Source of the DNA: a virus
Virus record (IMG/VR): IMGVR_UViG_3300023210_000116
Span: 1-34,019 of that record
Reading direction: 5' to 3' (one strand)
DNA length: 34,019 nt
Shown here one piece after another: positions 24,225 through 30,187 of the stretch. Both the position numbers and the translations under genes were made by a program. Below the pieces are notes generated by a model that had not been told where the DNA came from, did no database searches, and saw only the letters and a list, made by a program, of their open reading frames with translations. Numbering within the stretch: position 1 is the stretch's first letter; each line of letters starts with the position of its first letter.

Positions 24225-25091
24225 ATGCAAATAGGTCTAATTGATATTGATTCAAAAATTCCTAATATTGCATTAATGAAATTATCTGCCCACCATAAAT
24301 CCCAAGGCGATGACGTCGAATGGTGGAAAGGTGTTTTATTCCATAAAAAGTATGACAAGGTTTATGCAAGTAAAGTGTTTGATTTTACCGAAATGCCCTA
24401 TGACATTCCTGATGATATAGAAATCGGTGGTACTGGCTATGACCTAAAGAAAGAGTTGCCAGATGAAATTGAATATCGTTGTCCTGATTATAGCCTGTAT
24501 CCTGAATGTGATTATTCAATAGGGTTTTATACCAGAGGGTGTATTAGGAAATGTAAATTTTGCAAAGTTCCAGAGAAAGAAGGCGATATTCAATTTCATC
24601 AAAGAATGGATGGGTTTGAAAATATTAATGGTAAATATTGGGTTTTCCTTGATAATAACGTTTTTGCATATAAGAATGTTGAAAGCTTTTTGCAAGAAAT
24701 TATTTATCGTCAAATTAAAATTGACTTTAACCAAGGCACAGATATTAGATTAGTAACGACGCGAATTGCTGAATTAATAGCTAAAATTAAATGGAATACC
24801 TTTTACCGATTTTCATTTGATTGGATTGGCATGTCAGATATTATCAAGGAAAAAGTCCAACTAATATCTTCTTTTGGGCTTAAACCATATAAAATGTTTT
24901 GTTATGTTTTAATTGGATATAATACAACCGAATCAGAGGATATGGATCGCGTAGAATTACTGAGGAATTTAGGCGTTAACCCTTTTGTGATGCCGTATAA
25001 TAAAGCAAACAATTATCAAAAGAAATTTGCAAGATGGGTTAATCATAAGGCAATATTTAAATCGGTGAAATGGGAAAATTATAAGGGGTGA
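24225..25091 (+). CDS. Phage-type radical SAM protein with N-terminal B12-binding-like domain
   Basis: 288 aa. Start chosen at the ATG at 24225, which has SD GGGGGTG at 24211-24217; an upstream in-frame ATG at 24192 lies in the preceding gene. The N-terminus MQIGLIDIDSKIPNIALMKLSAHHKSQGD is characteristic of a family seen in many phages and bacterial genomes, with a degenerate cobalamin-binding-like region. The cluster motif is C106, C110, C113 (GCIRKCKFCKVPEKEG). Its substrate is not established to my knowledge. The gene is distinctly AT-rich in third positions compared with its neighbours, hinting at separate acquisition. Confidence 0.87.
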   Translation: MQIGLIDIDSKIPNIALMKLSAHHKSQGDDVEWWKGVLFHKKYDKVYASKVFDFTEMPYDIPDDIEIGGTGYDLKKELPDEIEYRCPDYSLYPECDYSIGFYTRGCIRKCKFCKVPEKEGDIQFHQRMDGFENINGKYWVFLDNNVFAYKNVESFLQEIIYRQIKIDFNQGTDIRLVTTRIAELIAKIKWNTFYRFSFDWIGMSDIIKEKVQLISSFGLKPYKMFCYVLIGYNTTESEDMDRVELLRNLGVNPFVMPYNKANNYQKKFARWVNHKAIFKSVKWENYKG

Positions 25092-25094
25092 GAT

Positions 25095-25883
25095 ATGCAG
25101 ACGACGAAAATTAAATGGATTAAAACGTCAAAGGTAGAAGAATTGGAATTGTCAAGACTGTGCCTCGGTGGTGGCAAGATGACGGATATGAGCTATGAGG
25201 ATGCACACAAGTTGGTAATCAATGCGACAACGAGTGGTATAAATATATTTGATGCACACCATAGATACGGAAACTGTGAATGGTTACTTGGTAAAATTTA
25301 TGAATTCGACAAGAATTATTTTGGCAAAAAACATGTGATGACAAAGATTTCTGCTTACCTAACATGGACACAGGCACACACCAAGATAATGGAGAGCCTT
25401 GAAAAACTGGGTCGTGAACCGACGATATACTGGGTGTCTGATTTAGACAATGACGAACTGTATAAGAACGGTGAGGATTTATATAATAAATTAAGGGATA
25501 TGCCATTTCGGAAGTTACGTGTTGGTATCACAACGGAGTCCGCAGAGTTGGGGCGCAAGTTTATGTTGAATTATCCTGAGTGTAATTATTTTATGATTCC
25601 ATTGCATATATGCCAACACAAAGGAATGTTTGATTTTGCACGGGAGGTCAAAAACGAAGGCAAGCATTTGTTCATTATAAAGCCGTTCAATGATGGGCGG
25701 TTGCATGGTACAGGTATATCGTTGATAGACAGGCAAGAGATACGGGAATCGTTTGAGGTAATTATGTCAGTTAATCCAGATGTAATTTGTTTCGGAACGA
25801 AAGACGTTGAGCATTTAAAAGAAACTATTGAAATCTTTAATGAGGTATGCGATGGAAATAATAAAGACACCAACACTAAGTGA
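25095..25883 (+). CDS. Aldo/keto reductase-like protein, catalytic His replaced
   Basis: 262 aa, ATG with strong SD AAGGGGTGAG 4 nt after the previous stop. The fold is that of aldo/keto reductases: LSRLCLGGGKM at the start, NIFDAHHRYGNCEWLLG with D53 and Y58, VMTKIS with K84, repeated alpha/beta units, and VNPDVICFGTKDVEHL near the end. The position normally filled by the catalytic His (LHxPD) reads YWVSDLDND, so S115 replaces it. Enzyme activity may therefore be changed or lost, or the protein may be a non-catalytic or radical-SAM-associated partner. Its last 32 bases overlap the next small gene. Confidence 0.82.
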   Translation: MQTTKIKWIKTSKVEELELSRLCLGGGKMTDMSYEDAHKLVINATTSGINIFDAHHRYGNCEWLLGKIYEFDKNYFGKKHVMTKISAYLTWTQAHTKIMESLEKLGREPTIYWVSDLDNDELYKNGEDLYNKLRDMPFRKLRVGITTESAELGRKFMLNYPECNYFMIPLHICQHKGMFDFAREVKNEGKHLFIIKPFNDGRLHGTGISLIDRQEIRESFEVIMSVNPDVICFGTKDVEHLKETIEIFNEVCDGNNKDTNTK

Positions 25884-26082
25884 CATCGGTGGTAAGAAGA
25901 TGCAATGGATAAAGCATGGCAAAAAGGGCAAGCGTCGATCATTGGGTATGAGTCCGAGTCGTTATAATAAAGCGAGGCGTAGAAGGGAAAAGCGAAAGAC
26001 ATTATTAAAGCGGTGTTATGTTGGCAATACGCTGGTTTCGCATTTAACAAAATCTGAAAGAAGGGCGATAACAGAACGATGA
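25852..26082 (+). CDS. Very basic small protein
   Basis: 76 aa from ATG 25852, with SD GAGGT 5 nt before; an in-frame ATG at 25840 is possible. Rich in Lys and Arg (KHGKKGKRRSLGMSPSRYNK, ARRRREKRKTLLKR), with no zinc or enzyme motif. Possibly nucleic-acid binding. It overlaps the AKR-like gene by 32 bases and its stop overlaps the next ATG (ATGA), so it belongs to the same translational unit. Confidence 0.55.
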   Translation: MEIIKTPTLSDIGGKKMQWIKHGKKGKRRSLGMSPSRYNKARRRREKRKTLLKRCYVGNTLVSHLTKSERRAITER

Positions 26083-26951
26083 AAAAAGTGATGCTGGTAC
26101 TGGTAAAAGATATGGGTGATGTGATGTGTGCCAATAGTCTTGCTCAAGACATAAAAGATTATCATGGCGAGGACACAGAGATTACGTTGTTTGTCAATCG
26201 TGTTTGGGCGGAATTGGTTCAGCATAATAAGAATTTTAAGACATTGTTGTGTAAAGAGAATTGGTTGAACGATTGGGATTATATTCTGGATGCGGCAACG
26301 AGTGGCGACTTTGACATTGTAATGATGCCACAACAGATCAGACAGGAAGATGGTGTATGGCATCAGATGGATTATCTACGACACAATCACTTGCTCAATT
26401 ATTATCAGTTGCGTTGTGGGTTGCCTGTCAGGAAAACACCATTGGTATTTCGTCCGAATCCAAAGACCGAAGAACATAATGATGTTGTGAGATACGTCGT
26501 AGTACATTGCCAGACACGTAATCCAGATAAAGATTTTAAGGATTTCGTGCCATTAAGTAATGAATTTCGGAATTCTGGATATGAAGTATTTCAAATCGGT
26601 GGCAAAGGCGATTCGCAAATTGTAGACGATGACCATAGGTTTCATGGTACATTTTCAGAGATATGGCATTTGATAAAGAATGCCACGGCATACGTAGGTC
26701 TTGATTCTGGATTGTCTTACCTTGCGTCAACTACGGGTACGTTGGGGTTCCAACTATGTGGCTGTACCATACCAAAGACATCAGGTGGCTATGGAAAGAA
26801 CTTTTATCACATCGTTTCAGAGCCTTGCCCGACATGTAGACCTATCAGATGCCATGCACATTGTCGTTCGGAAGTAAATTGTATATCGAGATTAAAGGTT
26901 GATAAAGTATGGAATTTCATTGACAAGAGACTAAAGACCATTACTATATAG
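26079..26951 (+). CDS. GT9-family (heptosyltransferase-like) glycosyltransferase
   Basis: 290 aa. MLVLVKDMGDVMCANSLAQDIK resembles the start of ADP-heptose:LPS heptosyltransferases (GT-B fold, GT9). The C-terminal domain contains YVVVHCQTRNPDKDFKD, EVFQIGGKGDSQIV, and the hallmark VGLDSGLSYLASTTGT near residues 205-223. A Cys-rich C-terminus (CPTCRPIRCHAHC) is unusual and may bind a metal. The enzyme would act on a lipid-linked or LPS-like acceptor from the cytoplasmic side. Overlaps the previous gene by ATGA and is the only gene here ending in TAG. Donor unknown. Confidence 0.85.
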   Translation: MKKVMLVLVKDMGDVMCANSLAQDIKDYHGEDTEITLFVNRVWAELVQHNKNFKTLLCKENWLNDWDYILDAATSGDFDIVMMPQQIRQEDGVWHQMDYLRHNHLLNYYQLRCGLPVRKTPLVFRPNPKTEEHNDVVRYVVVHCQTRNPDKDFKDFVPLSNEFRNSGYEVFQIGGKGDSQIVDDDHRFHGTFSEIWHLIKNATAYVGLDSGLSYLASTTGTLGFQLCGCTIPKTSGGYGKNFYHIVSEPCPTCRPIRCHAHCRSEVNCISRLKVDKVWNFIDKRLKTITI

Positions 26952-26987
26952 CGTGAATACGCATATATATTTACGAGATGCTAAATC

Positions 26988-27026
26988 GGGGTGATTTCAT
27001 CAATAGATGGGATTGCCCTTTTTTTT
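26988..27026 (+). terminator. Intrinsic terminator within the enzyme block
   Basis: GGG (26988-26990) pairs with CCC (27016-27018) and ATTTCATC (26994-27001) with GATGGGAT (27006-27013, two G-U pairs), loop AATA, followed by eight T (27019-27026). The next ATG is at 27045 with SD AGGGA at 27031, so there is no room for a separate promoter between. A smaller hairpin (ATATAGCGT...ACGCATATAT) lies at 26946-26968. It shares AAATCGGGGTGATT with the terminator at 14123. Confidence 0.8.
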
Positions 27027-27044
27027 ATTCAGGGATAAAAAAAT

Positions 27045-28412
27045 ATGACAAAGGGAAAAGTATTATTTGTGTTGAAGTGGTTTATTATTGAACCGTTGGG
27101 TATCGGGCTTTTATCAGCAGGGTTAAAGAAAAAAGGATTTGAAGTTGATTTACTACAAATAGAGGAAGGTGTTGATGTGCTTTCTTATGTAAGGGAGTAC
27201 AAACCAAATATAATATGTTTCAATATATGGACGGGTTCGCAACAATATTTTTACAGTCTGAACAGGCATCTAAAATTAAATTGTAATTTCGTTTCTATAT
27301 TCGGCGGCGCACATGCAACATTTTGTACCGATGATGTTATCAAGCAAAAGGGCATTGATTATGTTGTGAAGGGTGAGGGCGACACGATGTTGCCTGAGTT
27401 GTGTGATGACATAAGGAGGGGTTTCCATTTTGGTGATTCGAGAGTTGAAAGAGTCGGAACCACTGGCGCACTTTTATTAAACGTAAAAACGCCACCACAG
27501 AATTTAGACGAATTACCGCGACCAGACAGAGAGTTATTATATAAATATGAACATAACAGGAACAATCCAATACGATCAATCATGGCAAGTCGTGGGTGTC
27601 CGTATGCGTGTACGTTTTGTTTCAACAGTCAGTTTAATGAGTTGTTCGAGGGTAAGCGGTTAAGATTCAGAAGCATGAAGGAAATAATCAGGGAAGCTAT
27701 TGATATAAGAATGACTTATCCTGAAACAAAATATTTCTTTTTTCAAGATGATGAACTTGGTGCGAGGAAAAAAGAGTTAATATATCTTGCTGATAATTGG
27801 GCTTATGTCGGTGTTCCGTTTCACGCACAGTTAAGGGTTGAATATATTGACCATACAAGAATAGGGTTGTTAAAAGAGGCTGGATGTAACAGTGTGACAT
27901 TTGCAATTGAATCTGCAAACGAAAGTACACGCAAGGATATACTGGGTAAGCGATTCAGTGACGAAACGATTGCAAGGGCAATCAAGGTATTAAAGCATTA
28001 CGGGATGCGTTATCGGGTTGAGAATATGATTGGCATTCCTTTCTGTGATACCATGAAGGATATGTGGGACACGTTTCAGCTTAACAAGAGTCTTGGCACA
28101 ACATTGAGTTGGGCATCATTGTGTCAGCCGTACCCGTCAACAGAATTGGGTAACAGATGCGTAAAGGAAGGCATCTATGACAACGATATAGATAGCATTC
28201 CAGAAGCGTTTTTTGGTAAGACCGTGCTATTGTTTCCCGTGGAACAAAAGAGAAAGCTTGAAAACATGCAAAGACTGTTTACTTTGTTGGTTGGTTTGAA
28301 AGTGCCGAAGTGGTTGGCTAATATTTTAATAGGATTGCCATTGCCGAGGCTCTATGAGCGAATAGGTAAATGGTATAAAGAAAGATGCTTTAAGAGGTTA
28401 TACGATCTATGA
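27045..28412 (+). CDS. B12-binding-domain radical SAM protein
   Basis: 455 aa. Residues 1-130 resemble a cobalamin-binding Rossmann domain (KVLFVLKWFIIEPLGIGLLSAGL, NFVSIFGGAHATF, KGIDYVVKGEGD). The radical SAM motif is C185, C189, C192 (SRGCPYACTFC), then the barrel with FFFQDDELGARKKELI, NSVTFAIESANESTR and MIGIPFCDTMKDMWD. The last 50 residues contain an amphipathic or membrane-contacting stretch (LFTLLVGLKVPKWLANILIGL). Families of this type include sugar- and lipid-modifying or methylating enzymes; the exact reaction cannot be read. The start follows the terminator at 26988. Confidence 0.87.
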   Translation: MTKGKVLFVLKWFIIEPLGIGLLSAGLKKKGFEVDLLQIEEGVDVLSYVREYKPNIICFNIWTGSQQYFYSLNRHLKLNCNFVSIFGGAHATFCTDDVIKQKGIDYVVKGEGDTMLPELCDDIRRGFHFGDSRVERVGTTGALLLNVKTPPQNLDELPRPDRELLYKYEHNRNNPIRSIMASRGCPYACTFCFNSQFNELFEGKRLRFRSMKEIIREAIDIRMTYPETKYFFFQDDELGARKKELIYLADNWAYVGVPFHAQLRVEYIDHTRIGLLKEAGCNSVTFAIESANESTRKDILGKRFSDETIARAIKVLKHYGMRYRVENMIGIPFCDTMKDMWDTFQLNKSLGTTLSWASLCQPYPSTELGNRCVKEGIYDNDIDSIPEAFFGKTVLLFPVEQKRKLENMQRLFTLLVGLKVPKWLANILIGLPLPRLYERIGKWYKERCFKRLYDL

Positions 28413-28591
28413 GAGATAAAGACGGCAATAAAAAAGGGTTATTCTCAAAAGTAGATACTAAAAAGATTAAGCTAAAACTCAGTGAATTCGAGATTACAAA
28501 TTTATTGTGTAAGCTATTGCGAACCGATAATGAATTTACCAGAAAACTTAAAAAGTTCATTTTGAAGGTCGTCAATGAAAAGACAGATTAA
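28409..28591 (+). CDS. Small Lys-rich helical protein
   Basis: 60 aa, overlapping the preceding stop by ATGA. Highly charged with a helical core (LKLSEFEITNLLCKLLRTDN, FTRKLKKFILKVVNEK). No known motif. It closes the enzyme block and precedes the tail tube gene by 30 nt. Function unknown. Confidence 0.5.
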   Translation: MRDKDGNKKGLFSKVDTKKIKLKLSEFEITNLLCKLLRTDNEFTRKLKKFILKVVNEKTD

Positions 28592-28621
28592 CTTTATTGA
28601 AGGAAGGAAGGGCGTTATAAG

Positions 28622-29512
28622 ATGACAATTGCAATTTCCTCAGTTGGTCATTTAAGGGGCAGACGTGAGGAATCCTTTGCATCAGGTGGTGCAGGGACAT
28701 TCAGCCAGCCGATAATATCTGAATCGCTGGTTTCGGCGAAAAACTATTTTTATCCGTCACAGATAATGAATAGTCGCCAACAGCAGGGCGGTCAATTGAT
28801 GAACGAGCTTGCAAACGGTTCGGTCAGTTTTTATATTACACCGCAGAATGATGAAACATGGTGGAGATGTGGCATTGGTGCGGCATCAAGTCCTTATTCG
28901 CCAGTGGGAACAACAACATTGGAGTCTATGGCATTGGAAGTGAATCGTGTGACTTCTGATTTATACGTTTCGGGCGCAATGATTACTTCACTGGACTTTA
29001 GTTCAAGCAATAGTGATGCTTTGGTTTGTACCGTAGGTATAGAGGCAGAAGGTTTTTCAAGTGGTGACTCAACAGCGGCAAGTTTCAATTCATCAGATGA
29101 CCCGTATATGCATAGTGAAGGTGCGTTTGTCATTGGCGGTGCGGCTGATAATGAAATCATTGCGTTTAGTGTGAATGTGAATAACAACAATATCACTGAT
29201 TTGTTCACAGGTAACAGATTTAAACGTCGAGAGATTCCAGCGACAAGCACTACGGTTACGGGCAGTATAACAAGGCTGTTTACCGACAACACGGCAAGAA
29301 CATTGTTTTTTGCTAACGCACAGACCTCGTTTCAGGTCACATTTTCAAGGGGCGCACGTAGCTTTAAAATATTACTGAATAAAGTAAATTTTGAGGCGCA
29401 TGACGCACAACTTAGTGGGTTCGCAAGTGCTATCACTGAAACCATACCATTTACCGCACAGGTTGATGATGTGTCTAGTGATGATGTGATTCAAATTACA
29501 GTAGCTACTTAA
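28622..29512 (+). CDS. Major tail tube protein
   Basis: 296 aa. The pattern fits large tail tube proteins of long-tailed phages: mixed beta strands, RREESFASGGAGTFSQPIIS, a DETWWRCGIG segment, and a C-terminal strand set with TVTGSITRLFTDNTARTLFFANAQTSFQVTFS and FKILLNKVNFEAHDAQL, then ETIPFTAQVD. These final strands form inter-subunit contacts in tube families. Position before the chaperone pair and tape measure strongly supports the call. SD AGGAAGGAAGGG is at 28600-28611. No sheath gene is seen in the window, favouring a siphovirus. Confidence 0.83.
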   Translation: MTIAISSVGHLRGRREESFASGGAGTFSQPIISESLVSAKNYFYPSQIMNSRQQQGGQLMNELANGSVSFYITPQNDETWWRCGIGAASSPYSPVGTTTLESMALEVNRVTSDLYVSGAMITSLDFSSSNSDALVCTVGIEAEGFSSGDSTAASFNSSDDPYMHSEGAFVIGGAADNEIIAFSVNVNNNNITDLFTGNRFKRREIPATSTTVTGSITRLFTDNTARTLFFANAQTSFQVTFSRGARSFKILLNKVNFEAHDAQLSGFASAITETIPFTAQVDDVSSDDVIQITVAT

Positions 29513-29552
29513 TAGCTAATAACCCTTTTCAGAGAAAGGTAGGGGTGTTTAT

Positions 29553-29936
29553 ATGCAGTTAATAGACACAAAGCAGACGTATGAGTTTCAGGTTGATATG
29601 GGGCTTGGTAAAGAAAAGAATCCCATATTTCAGATGAAGAAATTGACTTCTTATGAGGTTGATGAATTGGATGACAATAGTACATTAACATCTTCTGATT
29701 CTTCAAAGTCAGGTGAGGTTAAATTTTTGCAGGGTACATTGAGGAAGATGAAGTTGGACTTTGCAGTGGTTGGGTTTGTTAAAAATATTATGAGTGGTGA
29801 CAAACTAGCGAAGTTTAACAAAGAAAACATGGCGATGCTACCGCCGAATGTAAGGAATAAACTTGTTGAGCATATAGACGAAAAGAACGAGTTGAATCCA
29901 GAGAAAAATGAGGAAGATTCAAAAGTAAAAAAATGA
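29553..29936 (+). CDS. Tail assembly chaperone (gpG-type position)
   Basis: 127 aa. It starts with a beta segment (QTYEFQVDMGLGKEKNPIFQMKKL) and ends with a charged tail (NELNPEKNEEDSKVKK). Between tail tube and tape measure, this is where tail chaperones of the lambda G type lie. The sequence before the stop is A AAA AAA at 29927-29933, in the correct phase for -1 slippage, immediately followed by TGA. A slip gives a 211-aa fusion with the next ORF, like lambda gpGT. The chaperones bind the tape measure during tail assembly and are not in the virion. SD AGGGGTG lies about 8 nt before the ATG. Confidence 0.78.
   Translation: MQLIDTKQTYEFQVDMGLGKEKNPIFQMKKLTSYEVDELDDNSTLTSSDSSKSGEVKFLQGTLRKMKLDFAVVGFVKNIMSGDKLAKFNKENMAMLPPNVRNKLVEHIDEKNELNPEKNEEDSKVKK
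29927..29933 (+). promoter_or_regulatory. Candidate -1 programmed frameshift slippery site
   Basis: A AAA AAA in the reading frame of the 29553 gene (codons at 29928-29930 and 29931-29933), directly before its TGA. After a -1 slip, reading continues ATG ATG ACG in the frame of the ORF at 29933. The ATG at 29933 overlaps the stop as ATGA, so re-initiation could also yield the second ORF alone. Confidence 0.7.
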
Positions 29937-30187
29937 TGACGGCAGTGGAGTTGTTTATGGGCGACACTGATACTGAGGGTATTTGCAAACACCTTGATAT
30001 TGAAAGACTCCCTGCCGAATTAGAAATGTATTTTATTTGTTGCCCGTCGATGGATTTGAACCTTAGATTTTTGCCACGTGAAGGCGGTTATTATAACCAG
30101 TTTTATACTGATATGAAATGGTTTAAGATAATCGAAAGACAAGTCATTCAACATCTAAACAGAAAGGCGCAAACCAGTGGCGTTTGA
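29933..30187 (+). CDS. Tail assembly chaperone extension (gpT-type)
   Basis: 84 aa, overlapping the previous stop by ATGA and in the -1 frame. It is helical with aromatic residues (CKHLDIERLPAELEMYFICC, YTDMKWFKIIERQVIQHL). The first residues MMTAV would follow VKK in a frameshift product. Its last 11 bases overlap the GTG of the tape measure gene. The order G-like, T-like, tape measure is conserved in long-tailed phages. Confidence 0.7.
   Translation: MMTAVELFMGDTDTEGICKHLDIERLPAELEMYFICCPSMDLNLRFLPREGGYYNQFYTDMKWFKIIERQVIQHLNRKAQTSGV

Noticed and set aside
29513-29552. Hairpin ACCCTTTTC...GAAAGGT as terminator
   Set aside because: The stem is short and bulged and no T-run follows.
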